Of a stretch of 64,000 bases of DNA, positions 1 to 8,530 are shown piece after piece. The notes under the pieces were generated by a model. That model did not search any database. It saw nothing but the letters and a program-made list of their open reading frames with translations, and was not told the DNA's origin. The stretch is from Streptomyces sp. NBC_01268 (GTDB taxonomy: Bacteria; Actinomycetota; Actinomycetes; Streptomycetales; Streptomycetaceae). The translations under genes and the position numbers were made by a program. Positions within the stretch are counted from its first letter, which is position 1; each line of letters begins with the position of its first letter. The stretch lies in the NCBI RefSeq assembly GCF_036240795.1, contig NZ_CP108454.1, positions 8,430,001 to 8,494,000 on the forward strand, read 5' to 3'.

Positions 1-2
1 AG

Positions 3-464
3 GACGGCGACACCACCACCAGCGCGGTTTGCGTCCCTGTCGACGACACCGACCGGGACAAGGCAGGCCTCGCCGACCATGTGGCCGTCGTGATGGTCGA
101 TCACCGGGTGAAGGAGCAGCCCAACGAGACCAATGTGGAAGTCTTCTCCCAGATCCGCGTTGAGGAGACCCTCAAGGGGGGCCTCGCGGCACAGGCCACC
201 GTCGACCAGGTCGTCTTCCGCGCCCCGGGAGGAGGCTTCAAGGCCACGGGCCCTCACCGGGAGCCGCTGACCGCCGGGCACCGGTACGTGATCGGCGTCG
301 ACGACTGGGGCGGCACGGGTAGCCCGAAGGTCCAGGAGGTCCTGTTCGCGACGCCGGCCGATGGCGACCGGCTCAGCCAGGAGCGCGCCCGCTGGCAGGA
401 CGCCATCACCCACCAGACCCGCAGGGCGCCTGGGCACTGCAACGACGTCGTCGGCGGTGACTAG
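3..464 (+). CDS. C-terminal part of an unrecognised, probably secreted protein
   Basis: The frame is open from the left edge of the window, so the gene starts outside it; an internal GTG at 81 is probably not the real start. The visible 150 or so residues alternate hydrophobic and polar stretches of beta type (VVMVDHRV, TLKGG, HRYVIGVDDWG) and end in a charged helix. The pattern 'effector strand, KGG turn, RYVIGV strand' resembles short actinobacterial secreted proteins of the tissue-inhibitor-like fold, but this is only an impression. The function is unknown. It ends 65 bases before the next gene on the same strand. Confidence 0.5.
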   Translation, partial: DGDTTTSAVCVPVDDTDRDKAGLADHVAVVMVDHRVKEQPNETNVEVFSQIRVEETLKGGLAAQATVDQVVFRAPGGGFKATGPHREPLTAGHRYVIGVDDWGGTGSPKVQEVLFATPADGDRLSQERARWQDAITHQTRRAPGHCNDVVGGD

Positions 465-528
465 GGCGTGTCTGGTAGAGAGCATGTTGCAGCGTCCTGA
501 AGCGCGGCGATCTGCATGTGAGAAGGTC

Positions 529-1017
529 ATGCGCGTGACCAATCAGCATGGCGGCGTGGCCCGCGAAGTCGTAATGGTGGATGGATTGAGCCCGGCGGAA
601 GTCGAGCTTCTGCACCGTGAGGCGCTTCGTGTGCTGCGCTCTGGCATCGACTCTGCCCACCTCGACGCCTACAGCGACGATCCCTGGCCACCCGCGGTGC
701 TGCGTTCCTACGAACGCGTGCTGTCCCTGGCTCGGGAGGCGGTGACAGATGGCACTCGTTCCCGACGCGCCGACCCCGAAATGGGCATCGACATCGAAGT
801 CCGTGATGACGCGCAGTTCGAACTGCTGCTGGACTTGGTTCCCCACGCGATCAACTCTGAAGCTTGGCGAGGGGACCAGTTGGTCTTCAGCGCCAGCGAT
901 TCGGGGACCTCACTGTGGACAACAGTTACGCAGAGACAGGAGGCGGAACTCCTGTCCCGGCTGGAGGCGCAAGGGATCCCGCCGAGCGCACTTGCCGTCC
1001 CGTCGCCCGGTCGCTGA
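529..1017 (+). CDS. Hypothetical protein, about 162 aa
   Basis: No family is recognised. The protein is soluble and acidic, with a helical first half (LSPAEVELLHREALRVL) and a C-terminal half with strands ending SALAVPSPGR. ATG 529 follows a purine-rich AGAAGG a few bases upstream; ATG 484 and ATG 574 are in-frame alternatives, and 574 would start directly at the helical domain. Coding bias is typical of the surrounding actinobacterial genes. No operon partner is evident, because the downstream 580 bases look decayed. Confidence 0.5.
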   Translation: MRVTNQHGGVAREVVMVDGLSPAEVELLHREALRVLRSGIDSAHLDAYSDDPWPPAVLRSYERVLSLAREAVTDGTRSRRADPEMGIDIEVRDDAQFELLLDLVPHAINSEAWRGDQLVFSASDSGTSLWTTVTQRQEAELLSRLEAQGIPPSALAVPSPGR

Positions 1018-1603
1018 GAGAAGAGACATTCACGGTGCGGGCTCGCGGAGCCATAGGATCAGGCCAACGGCGACGGCCTCAGTGGCGGCGACATCGGCGC
1101 TCGGCGGCCTTGCACACGCCGCCGAAGGGTACTGGGCATCGTTGCGGGCCGTGGCCCGAAACGGCTTCCAGCAGTGCGCACACAGGCGCGCTCACCCGGC
1201 CAAATCTCCACCGTAGGCCGTCCGGGATCGCGCCGTTCGCCGCCGTTCCACCAGTGCTCGCCGCTACGCTGGGGACCTCTCGCCTGGCTGTGGCCGTCCG
1301 GTGCGGGTGGGGGCCGCCGCGAAGCTCGCCGCCGCGCTGCAGGTGGTTGTGGGGGAGACGGCGAGCACTGCGTCGCCCGGCTGTGGATCACCGCCTCCAA
1401 CGCTGACGCCCTCGCCCAGCACATCCTCGCCGCGGGCCTCACCCCGTGGACCGACGCGATCCTCTCTCAGGGCGTCGAAGACCGAGAGTCCGGATTGTGA
1501 CTGCTTGGGATGTGGGGAGCGGGCCATGAGCTGACGTGGGCGGCGGCTCCTTGTGCCCTGGGGTGTGAGTGTGGGCAGGGGGCACGTACGCTCGCGGCTC
1601 GTG
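1018..1603. other. Stretch without a convincing gene, probably decayed coding DNA
   Basis: Several overlapping frames stay open here only because of high GC. Short pieces look like former protein, for example a plus-strand piece reading LWITASNADALAQHIL near 1382-1430 and ending at 1500, and a minus-strand hydrophobic piece ADVAATEAVAVGLILWL near 1060-1110. Neither has a start, a ribosome site or an intact frame. No RNA gene or repeat was seen. Confidence 0.4.
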
Positions 1604-2458
1604 ATGTTCGATCGACGATTGTGGACGCTGTCCTTGTGGCGGATGTGGTCGAGGGGCTGGGCGGCACCGTGGCATGTCGTGGCGGCCCAGGATGCCGACG
1701 CGCTGATCGCGGCAAGCCGGTACGAGGAGGCCGAGGAGAAGGGCCGTGCTCTCGCGGCGGTCCGCGGACGGGGCTCGGAGCGACGCTTGCTGGCGGCATG
1801 GTGGGGCATCCTCGTGGCTACGGAAGCGGCGGTTGCCCTGGGACGCGGCGTGGACGTCCTGGACGAGTTGGAGGCGTTGATCCAGGAGTCGAACGCAACG
1901 GTGGGCTGGCCCCGTCAGATTCTGCTCGGGGCACGGATGAGTCGAGTGACCGTCCTCCTCCAGCAGGGAAGGCTCGCCGAAGCCGAGACCGAGGCACGGT
2001 CCGTGCTGCGTGAGGTGGCCAGGCTGCGACACCTCGTGCGCGTGGCCGCGACCGAGTCGGGGGCCCTGATCGGTCTCGCCGCAGCCCTGTGTGAACAGGG
2101 CCGTTACGAGGAGGCCGAGGCAGTGGCCCGGGGAAACCTGGAGCGGATGGCCGACGGCTGGGCGCCTGCCCTGCGGACCTGGCTGGTGCGCGCGCTGTGT
2201 GGGCAACAGCGGTATGCGGAGGCCCTTGAAGAGGCCGGGCGTGCCGGCCCTGACCGGGACGAGCCACGCTCCGAGGCGGGCGCGCTCGGGATCGCCATAG
2301 CCATGGCCCTGCATGGACTCGGCCGACACGAGGGGGCAGAGCAGGAGGCACGACGGGCCGTCGACGATTGCGCGGCGCAACTGGATCCGGCGCATCCGCG
2401 CCACAACCAGGCACGCGCACTCCTCGCCAGGATCCGTGGCGAGCCGACTACTGCATGA
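1604..2458 (+). CDS. TPR-repeat protein, 284 aa
   Basis: The protein is built from helix-turn-helix units with the tetratricopeptide pattern: A-x-Y-E-E-A (ASRYEEAEEKGRAL), LLQQGRLAEAETEARSVL, LCEQGRYEEAEAVARGNL, LCGQQRYAEALEEAGRA, LHGLGRHEGAEQEARRAV. Five or so repeats cover most of its length. TPR proteins act as protein-binding scaffolds; no catalytic domain is visible and the partner is unknown. ATG 1604 is chosen over an upstream ATG at 1553 because the family-like sequence starts there. The arginine- and tryptophan-rich first 20 residues look like a membrane-proximal or processed segment, but no clear signal peptide is seen. Confidence 0.75.
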   Translation: MFDRRLWTLSLWRMWSRGWAAPWHVVAAQDADALIAASRYEEAEEKGRALAAVRGRGSERRLLAAWWGILVATEAAVALGRGVDVLDELEALIQESNATVGWPRQILLGARMSRVTVLLQQGRLAEAETEARSVLREVARLRHLVRVAATESGALIGLAAALCEQGRYEEAEAVARGNLERMADGWAPALRTWLVRALCGQQRYAEALEEAGRAGPDRDEPRSEAGALGIAIAMALHGLGRHEGAEQEARRAVDDCAAQLDPAHPRHNQARALLARIRGEPTTA

Positions 2459-2685
2459 GTCGAGAATGAGGAGTTGCAGCGCGTACGCCAGGGCAGGCGG
2501 CGGGCCAGCCGCGAGTGAGTCCGGCGGACCATGATGCCGATCACCGCCCAGCGGATCACCGTCTCGGAGTGCGCTTTCAGCCGTCAGATCGGTGAGTATT
2601 AGGCGTGACCGCTCAAGCGCCCGGAGACGCACGTGGGCAACCGCTACCAGACATCGACACCTGGCACGGCTTGCCTTGGTTGAAG
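2459..2685. other. Intergenic stretch, nothing recognised
   Basis: About 230 bases between the TPR gene and the 3' end of the DUF5958 gene. No clear hairpin, repeat or promoter pair was seen. The two flanking genes converge here. Confidence 0.4.
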
Positions 2686-3087
2686 TCAGGCGGTGGTTTC
2701 CAAGTGGTGCCACCAGTGCCCGCACCCTTTGGAGCAGTACCGCTCGCGGCGCCGTGCGTCTGCGACCGCGAGTACGGCGACCAGCAGTCTGAATGCCTTG
2801 CGGCGTTCGTCGAGGGGCTTGAGAGCGGCGATCTTCCACAACTGCATATCGATCCGGCCCCGTGCGATCAACACCGCGGGCGTATGCGTCGGGCGCAGCC
2901 CAGCGAGCCGGACGCTCTCTTGCGCGTCCTCGGCGACAGCGCGCGCCTGCATACAGTGATGACTCAGGAACCGCAGCACATCGGACTGTTCATCCTGGCT
3001 GAGGCCGTCGAACCACTCAATGCCCTCGGCCATGGGGCGCAGCCCCTGCGCGAGTTCATTGAGCAAGACGTCCCGTTCACTCACCAT
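2686..3087 (-). CDS. DUF5958 family protein, 133 aa
   Basis: The sequence begins SERDVLLNELAQGLRPM, followed by GIEWFDGLSQDEQSDVLRFL and then RPTHTPAVLI. This is the signature of a small conserved Streptomyces family (DUF5958) of unknown function, and the length is full for the family. The protein is soluble and mostly helical. It ends with a Cys- and His-containing tail (CSKGCGHWWHH) that could bind a metal, though nothing proves it. Start GTG/ATG near 3087. There is no operon partner; IS-derived debris starts about 130 bases upstream. Confidence 0.8.
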   Translation of the reverse strand: MVSERDVLLNELAQGLRPMAEGIEWFDGLSQDEQSDVLRFLSHHCMQARAVAEDAQESVRLAGLRPTHTPAVLIARGRIDMQLWKIAALKPLDERRKAFRLLVAVLAVADARRRERYCSKGCGHWWHHLETTA

Positions 3088-3224
3088 GCCCCCACAAGAT
3101 CAGGCGGCACTCGGCCGCGGCGCTGGCGCGGATCCGCATCCACCCCGGTTGGGGCGAGTGTCCGCACCTTGCTGATCAGGCCACTCTGCCGTGCACAGCC
3201 GCTTGAACACCAACCCATTCGCAG

Positions 3225-3365
3225 GTGGACTCCTCCGTCGACGAGGGCGAGATCCGCTGGACCGAGACGTCGAAGTACGACAGCCAGCGCGCCCACGCGA
3301 TCACTGAATGGAACAAGCTGCGGGAGATCAACATCGCCCCGGATGCCGTGAACACGGTCTGGCCG
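3225..3365 (+). pseudogene. Fragment of a secreted-type gene interrupted by an IS relic
   Basis: About 45 codons read GEIRW..SKYDSQRAHAITEWNKL..INIAPD, which has the amino-acid texture of a real extracellular protein but no start or natural end. The frame runs straight into a transposase relic at about 3366. It looks like the middle or N-terminal part of a host gene cut by that element. The family is not assigned. Confidence 0.35.
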
Positions 3366-3683
3366 ACGCGAAGGGAGCGATCACTGGGACCTGAGCGTCG
3401 ACTCCACGGTCTGTCGCGCCCATCAGCATGCGGCCGGAGCCCGCAAGCAGGGCGACCTGCAGAAGGAACCACCGGGCGGTGTATTCAGCGAACCTGGCGA
3501 TCACGGGCTCGGGCGCTCGCGCGGCGGTTCACCACCAAGCTGCACCTGGCCATCGAGCAGGGCCAGAAGCCCATGTCGATCGTCCGCCTTAAGAGGAACC
3601 GTGCTGTCGCCATGCGCTACGACAAGTTGGCGGTCCGCTACGAGGCGACCGTGCTGTTCGCAGCGATCAACGAACGGCTATGA
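3366..3683 (+). pseudogene. IS5-type transposase relic with internal deletion
   Basis: Pieces of a DDE transposase of the IS5 kind are visible in two frames. First comes WDLSVDSTVCRAHQHAAGAR (second catalytic block), then GLGRSRGG, then, after a frameshift, FTTKLHLAIEQGQKPM. The sequence then jumps directly to RLKRNRAVAMRYDKLAVRYE and the C-terminus. About 80 residues between 'GQKPM' and 'RLKRNRAV', including the third catalytic block, are missing. The N-terminal third is absent. It cannot encode an active enzyme. Its end overlaps the convergent lipoprotein gene by a few bases. Confidence 0.8.
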
Positions 3684-4187
3684 CCGTGCCTCGCGCGTCA
3701 TCACGTACCTGTTCCCGATGTCAGGATCACCGTAGAAGAAGAAGAGCTCCAACCCATCGTGCTGACCGCGGTCCACGTGGAAGGACCAGGAGTACGTCGC
3801 CGGGGGCTCCGAAGCCGAGGGGTCAGCCACCGAAACGGGAAAACGCCTCTCGACCCTCGTCCGGGTCGTCAGCGCGAGCCGGACGACCTGTCCGCCGTCG
3901 TCGTCGGTCAGTTGCCAGGTTCCCGTACCGGAGAGACGCCAGCCGTCCTCGAAGTCGAAGTCCTTCCCGTCGAGCCTTTCGAGAAGAGCCGATCCGTCTT
4001 CACGAAGCACCACGCGGGTCCCCTCGACGTTCTCCCAGCCCCCAGCGACTTCGGCCGCCGTGGCGTCGTGGATCCCTGCTCCCTCGTAGTACTGATAGGG
4101 GCCGGCGCACGCCGTCAGAGCAGCCAAAACCACCATCAAGACACCGAGGGCCGTCCCCCACGCACGCAGCCTGCTTCCGCCCGCCAC
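3678..4187 (-). CDS. Small putative lipoprotein, 169 aa
   Basis: A GTG start at 4187 gives a short basic N-terminus, a hydrophobic core (ALGVLMVVLAAL) and a lipobox LTAC, so a lipid-anchored extracellular protein is predicted. The mature part is rich in strands (WENVEGTRVVLREDGSALL, GTGTWQLTDDDGG), the pattern of small actinobacterial lipoproteins that score 'expected versus measured' beta hairpins; the function is unknown. The start is supported by GGGAGG five bases upstream. Longer in-frame extensions to 4385 lack a ribosome site and would bury the signal peptide. Its 3' end overlaps the IS relic at 3683 by six bases. Confidence 0.7.
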   Translation of the reverse strand: MAGGSRLRAWGTALGVLMVVLAALTACAGPYQYYEGAGIHDATAAEVAGGWENVEGTRVVLREDGSALLERLDGKDFDFEDGWRLSGTGTWQLTDDDGGQVVRLALTTRTRVERRFPVSVADPSASEPPATYSWSFHVDRGQHDGLELFFFYGDPDIGNRYVMTREARS

Positions 4188-4484
4188 CAGGACCTCCCAC
4201 CTCAGCCCGCATCGGCCAACCGATAGGAGCGGCCGTGGAGAGATACCTTGCCAGACACGTTGAACGCGTTCAACTCTGCGACTGAAGAGGTGATGCGCAT
4301 CTCTGCGGCCCGTGCTGTCGGCGTACAAGTGAACGTGGCTCTGGCAAGAATTTCGTAGCCCGAGATCATCCATGCCGACGATCACGTCTTTCCCTGCCGT
4401 CAGCGCCAGTTTTTCGCCCGGGTGTTCAACCTTCAGGCTCGTGGAGACTCTCTGACCGAACAGCTGGCGAAGCGGCCAGGCGGA
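4188..4484. other. Intergenic stretch upstream of the lipoprotein gene
   Basis: About 300 bases between the LRR gene and the lipoprotein gene, both on the minus strand. It should hold the lipoprotein promoter, but no convincing -35/-10 pair can be named. No repeat was seen. Confidence 0.4.
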
Positions 4485-5294
4485 TCAATCCCAGTCTGGC
4501 CGCAGCTGGTCGACTCGGCCGCCTGTGTGTGGTGTGGGGATGTAGCCCTTCGCACCGTCGGGGAGGTCGGCGACACACGCCGACGAGCAGGCGCTGACCA
4601 GCAAAGGAAGCACGTCGGTGGCCACGCGTAGCGAGATCCACACCTGATGGAGACCGCCTTGTGTGATCGGATGGTTGCAGACGCTGCAGCGATGGATGGT
4701 GGTGACGCCCCGTCGCCGGGGATCCAGGTTCTCCAGATCGAGGTCCGCGACGGAGTCCTGGGCAGGCTGAAGCCTCGGGAAGGGTGGCCGCAGCTTCTCG
4801 TTGCCGAACAACGCGCGCGTGCTCACTGTGCTGCGGGTCAGCTTCCGGCATCGGGTGATCTCGTAGGGGAACCAGTGCAGCCGGTAGGAGGTGTAGGGGG
4901 TGAACTCCTCCAGGCTGGTCATGCATCCGATCTCGGGCGGGATGCGGACCAAGTTGCTGCCATAGAGCACCAGGTGTTTGACCGCCGTCAGTCTGGCGAT
5001 GCTCGGCGGCAGGGTGATGATCTGCCGCCGCTCTTCTTGGCTCAGCTCGGTGAGGGGACGGAACTCTTCGCGCCCGTCGGCGATGGCCTCATCGACCAGC
5101 TCCAGCAGGTGCTGCCAGCCCGGGGCGGAGGTGTCCTGCCGTTCGGTGTGGAACCCGACGCGGGCTCGCGGTTGCGGCCTGGACTGGTCGAAGCACGCGC
5201 ACGCGTCCTGGCGGGATCCACGCCGCTTCGGGGACGGATCTGATGTGTCGCCCCAGCGGTTCACATAGAGCCGCGGCTCTCTCTCGCTCGTCAT
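4485..5294 (-). CDS. Leucine-rich-repeat protein with Cys-rich tail, 269 aa
   Basis: Residues about 100-150 carry short LRR-like units (ITLPPSIARLTAVKHLVLYG, LVRIPPEIGCMTSLEEF), the consensus of small bacterial LRR proteins that use 'L-x-x-L-P-x-x-I'. The C-terminal part contains two CxxC-like pairs (CSVCNHPI and SACSSAC) that could form a zinc ribbon. Such proteins normally bind other proteins; no enzyme domain is seen. ATG 5294 begins MTSEREPRLYVNRWGD. A decayed coiled-coil gene starts divergently about 40 bases upstream. Confidence 0.65.
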   Translation of the reverse strand: MTSEREPRLYVNRWGDTSDPSPKRRGSRQDACACFDQSRPQPRARVGFHTERQDTSAPGWQHLLELVDEAIADGREEFRPLTELSQEERRQIITLPPSIARLTAVKHLVLYGSNLVRIPPEIGCMTSLEEFTPYTSYRLHWFPYEITRCRKLTRSTVSTRALFGNEKLRPPFPRLQPAQDSVADLDLENLDPRRRGVTTIHRCSVCNHPITQGGLHQVWISLRVATDVLPLLVSACSSACVADLPDGAKGYIPTPHTGGRVDQLRPDWD

Positions 5295-5329
5295 GACGTC
5301 AAGATACGAGGGCTGCCGCAGACCACCTC

Positions 5330-5790
5330 AGTGATTATTCGGTTGAGCTCGCGGAGGACATTACATGCCGTGCTCGAACGTCTGGCAGGGGAAGCTGACG
5401 CTGCGGATGAGGAGCGCGCAGCAGACGCCCTCGACACCGAAGTGGTCGCCGAACCCGTCGCCCTGGTGCAGAGGCAGGCCGACGAGGACCCGCACCGCCT
5501 CCGCCCATGACGCCATGAACTGGGCGCTCAGCGCCGCCGTCGGCGAACGGGACGCGGCGCTCGCCGAGGCCGCGACCGCCCTGCGTGAAGCCGTCGGCGC
5601 CGACGTGGCCGCCGCGACCACCGCGCTGGAGGCCCTCACCGGTCGGCACAGTGAAATTACTGCGGAATACCGGGACCTGACCAGCCGCCACAGGAGCTCA
5701 CCGGCCGGCACGCGGAGCCGTCCCGCCTGCGTGAGGAGCTCACGGCCGGGCTCGACGGTCCAGCAGCAGCTTGACGCCGAGCGCGGTGAA
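5330..5790 (+). pseudogene. Decayed coiled-coil gene, KfrA-like DNA-binding type
   Basis: Three frames in turn read one continuous coiled coil: LERLAGEADAADEERAADAL, then VGERDAALAEAATALREAVG and ALEALTGRHSEITAEYRDL, then ELTGRHAEPSRLREELTAGL. The alanine/glutamate heptads resemble the long tails of KfrA-like plasmid DNA-binding proteins, but the N-terminal helix-turn-helix is not preserved, so the family is uncertain. At least two frameshifts are needed. The 3' end is cut at about 5790 by the IS5-type element that follows on the other strand. Confidence 0.5.
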
Positions 5791-6460
5791 GTTCGGGGAT
5801 GGTGTGCTTGATCTGCCGTCTGCGCAGGTAGCAGCGGTTGCGACGGGAGGAGTACGCCTTGTCACCGCCGACGTGGTCCGGGCGGGTGCGGGGGCGACCG
5901 CCGCTCCGGCGGCTGACACGGATGCGTTCCATGACGGGGATGAGCTGCGGGGCGTCACCCCACTGACTCGGCGTGATCAGCAGGGACAGGGGACGGCACC
6001 CGCCTTCACCAGCCAAATGGATCTTGCTGGTGAGACCGCCCCGGGAGCGTCCGAGCCCCTCATCGGGACGGTGCTGACGGGGCGCGCGTCTTCCCGGCAT
6101 GCGCGGGGGCCTCTTGCGTGCGCCGGCCGCGTGCTGGTGGGCCCGGCAGGTGGTGGAGTCCACTGACACCATCAACCAGTCGATGCGGCCTTGGGTATCC
6201 GCATCGGCTAGGACTGCCGCGAAGATCTTGTCCCATGTGCCGTCCGCCGACCAGCGTCTGTGTCTCTCGTACGCGGTCTTCCACTTCCCGAACCGCGCAG
6301 GCAGGTCCCGCCACGGCACCCCGGTCCGGTTCCGGTACAGGATCCCGTTGATGATCCTGCGGTGACTGGCCCAACGCCCACCGCGCTGCCCCGGCTTGGG
6401 CAGATGCGGCTTCAGCCGGGCCCATTCCTCGCTCGTGAGATCTACCCGCCCCATGCGCAT
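5790..6460 (-). pseudogene. IS5-type transposase, 3' truncated
   Basis: The first 210 or so residues are a normal IS5-group DDE transposase: N-terminal MGRVDLTSEEWARLKPHLP, a first Asp block VSVDSTTCRAHQHAAG, GLGRSRGGLTSKIHLA, and GGRPRTRPDHVGGDKAYSSR. After IKHTIPE the sequence changes into the reverse complement of the neighbouring coiled-coil gene, so the last 60 residues with the catalytic Glu block (normally ...RNEVERTINRLK) are gone. The right junction is near 5790. The left end lies between 6460 and about 6590, but no inverted repeat could be matched because the other end is lost. Confidence 0.85.
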
Positions 6461-6590
6461 GCCAACGGGCCGGAGCGCGAGAAGTCACTGATCCGCCGGA
6501 CAGACCCTATCCATCCTGGGATGATCACGGTGTGGCTGGTGTGATCAAGGCTCGGAAGCCGATGGCAGCAGCTGTATGCGACCCGGATCC

Positions 6591-6812
6591 CTACCGTTTC
6601 CCATGGGGGGAGTGCACCAGGTATCGCCAGGGGAAGCCGGTGCGGTCGGGAAAGAGGACCACTTCCGTGATTCGCCGCAGGTCGTGCTCGGGCGGTCGGC
6701 CTATGACCAGGCCCTTCCCGCTTCGCTCAGCCCGCCAAGCCGACAGAATGGGCTCCCTCAACTCCCACCGGGCATCAGACAGGTCACTCGGATACGGCCG
6801 CTGCCGAGGCAT
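6591..6812 (-). pseudogene. N-terminal fragment of an IS5-type transposase
   Basis: Seventy-odd residues read PYPSDLSDARWELREPILSA, GRPPEHDLRRI and DRTGFPWRYL, the conserved start of the same transposase subfamily found at 8531-9351. The fragment ends abruptly after SPHGKR. The catalytic blocks are absent. It is a solo 5' relic. Confidence 0.85.
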
Positions 6813-7039
6813 GTTTTGGCAGTACCGCCGACGGCCCTTCGACTCCAGGGCGCAAACGGGGGTGAGCGCGGGCAGTTGGGCTCAGACAGGAGCGGAGATG
6901 CCGAAACGAACCCTCAACCGGCCCCACGCACCACAGATGCCACGAAGCGACCACCAGCCCCACCAGCGACAAGTAGGCCGACAGTCGAAACGCCTACCAA
7001 ACCATCTGACCGGGATAGAAGGCTCTTTTACTGATCGTT

Positions 7040-7846
7040 TCAGAATGATCTACGGAGGCGTCGGAGGCAGATGATGCTGCAGGCGAGTTCGAGCAGGCCC
7101 TGATGGAGGTCGGCTCGGCGTTCGTAGCGGATTCGGAGTCGCTTGAACTGGTGCAGCCAGGCGAAGGCACGCTCGACCACCCAGCGCACCTTGCCGAGAC
7201 CGGAGCCGTGTGCGACACCGCGGCGGGCGATGATCGGCTTGATGCCGCGTTTCCAGAGCAGGCGGCGGTACTTGTCGAAGTCGTAGCCCCTATCGGCGTA
7301 CAGGCGCCGCGGCTTGCTGCGGGGACGTCCCCGCCGTCCGCGGATCGGAGGGACCGCGTCCAACAAGGGCAGGAGTTGGGTGACGTCGTGGCGGTTCCCG
7401 CCGGTGAGCGTGACGGCGAGCGGGGTTCCATGGCGGTCGACGATCAGGTGGTGCTTGGAGCCGGGACGGGCGCGGTCGACCGGAGAGGGGCCGACATGGT
7501 CCCCCCTTTGAGGGCCCGGACGTGCGATCCGTCTACAGAGCAGTCGTCCAGTTCCAGCAGGTCGGCGCGACGCATCTCGGTCAGCAGGGCAGCATGCAGG
7601 CGGGGCCAGACTCCGGCCTCGGTCCAGTCCCGCAGACGGCGCCAGGCCGTCACCCCGGAGCAGCCCACTACTTCGCTTGGCACGTCGCGCCATGCCACGC
7701 CCTTGCGCAGGACGTAAAACGATGCCCGCCAGTGCGACCCGGTCCGGCACCGGGAGCCGTCCGGGATGGCGGTGCCGCCGTGGGCGCACCGGCAACAACG
7801 GGGCTATCCGGTCCCAGAGATCATCGGGGACAAGGTTCACGTTCAC
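7040..7846 (-). pseudogene. IS5-type transposase broken by two compensating frameshifts
   Basis: Starting at GTG 7846, it reads VNVNLVPDDLWDRIAPLLP, then shifts frame at a run of four T (extra T, near 7716) into KGVAWRDVPSEVVGCSGVTA, WRRLRDWTEAGVWPRLHA and LELDDCSVDGSHVRALKGG. It then returns to the first frame at a run of G (one G short, near 7505) for KHHLIVDRHGTPLAVTLTGG, RLYADRGYDFDKYRR and WVVERAFAWLHQFKRLRIRY. All three catalytic blocks are present if both shifts are corrected. Homopolymer sites leave open a sequencing error; taken as read, the gene is broken. Confidence 0.8.
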
Positions 7847-7908
7847 GAGGCTGCAGCTTGCCAGAGAACCCGGTTGAGCACGCCGAGCCGGATCGACATA
7901 CTCCCCGG

Positions 7909-8283
7909 ATGACCAACACCGGGGACAAGGCCACTGAGCAGGGTTGGGATGAACCCTGGTACCGCGTCCGCACAGATCGGTTCGAGGTATCATTCCTGCC
8001 CAGCGCCGGCGAGGATCTGGATGCCGTCTGCAACGTTGACGTAGAGGTACGGCTGGCAGCGGACGGCTCCCGCTGGAGCGCGACCGTGTTCACGCTCGCC
8101 GAGGTCGAGCGCCTGATGAAGAGGTGGTCCCAAACAGGCGAGGAGTTGGGCGGCCGCTACTTCTGGTGTTCTGACGGACTGATAGTCCGGGACCCTGGCA
8201 TCGACAACATGACCCAGGTACTCGCCGGCCTGCTCGACGCCGGTGACTTCACGCAGGTTCTTCAGCGACTCGATGACGAATAG
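7909..8283 (+). CDS. Hypothetical passenger protein inside an IS, 124 aa
   Basis: The gene starts at ATG 7909, divergent from the transposase (about 60 bases between starts), and ends just before the right inverted repeat. The product is acidic and soluble with clear strand-helix alternation (YRVRTDRFEVSFLPSAGED, WSATVFTLAEVERLMKRW, GGRYFWCSDGLIVRDPG, TQVLAGLLDAGDFTQVL). Size and composition resemble small immunity-type or unknown Streptomyces proteins, but no family is recognised. Its position between the repeats suggests it can travel with the element. Confidence 0.6.
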   Translation: MTNTGDKATEQGWDEPWYRVRTDRFEVSFLPSAGEDLDAVCNVDVEVRLAADGSRWSATVFTLAEVERLMKRWSQTGEELGGRYFWCSDGLIVRDPGIDNMTQVLAGLLDAGDFTQVLQRLDDE

Positions 8284-8292
8284 CCAGCGCCC

Positions 8293-8330
8293 TCATTCTG
8301 AAACGATCAGTTAAAGAGCGTTTTGTCCCG
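8293..8330 (-). repeat. Right inverted repeat of the IS5-type element
   Basis: Reads, on the minus strand, CGGGACAAAACGCTCTTTAA and then CTGATCGTTTCAGAATGA. It pairs with 7011-7049 on the plus strand with five or so mismatches. Confidence 0.65.
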
Positions 8331-8530
8331 ACAGGGGTGCTTCATCGCAGTTCAGGCGGCGGACTGCTTCGGGTCGACTGGGGCAGTAGACGTGTCTTGT
8401 GGCAGGTGAGGCAGATGGCGGCCTTCGGGGGCCCGTTTCAGCCCCTTCGCTCCTGTCTGATCCCAACGCGCCCCCGGTGGAACCGGTTTGCGCCCTGTGG
8501 TGGAGTGGCGGCCATCGGTACTACAGAAAC

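Larger units (their letters stand above)
7011..8330. mobile_element. IS5-type element with 38-bp inverted repeats and a passenger gene
   Basis: The left end (7011-7049) and the reverse complement of the right end (8293-8330) match at about 33 of 38 positions; the common core is CTGATCGTTTCAGAATGA, preceded by CTCTTT. Inside are a minus-strand transposase and a plus-strand 124-aa gene unrelated to transposition. The transposase stop codon lies inside the left repeat. A third copy of the outer part of the repeat, without the inner part, sits at 9797-9816. Target duplication could not be fixed. Confidence 0.65.

Noticed and set aside
1439..2839. 466-codon minus-strand frame
   Set aside because: Shadow of the TPR gene; Arg/Pro/His-rich.
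7040..7846. Programmed frameshifting in the IS5-type transposase
   Set aside because: Two opposite shifts at homopolymer runs are better explained by indels; known programmed shifts in this group use a single site between two ORFs.
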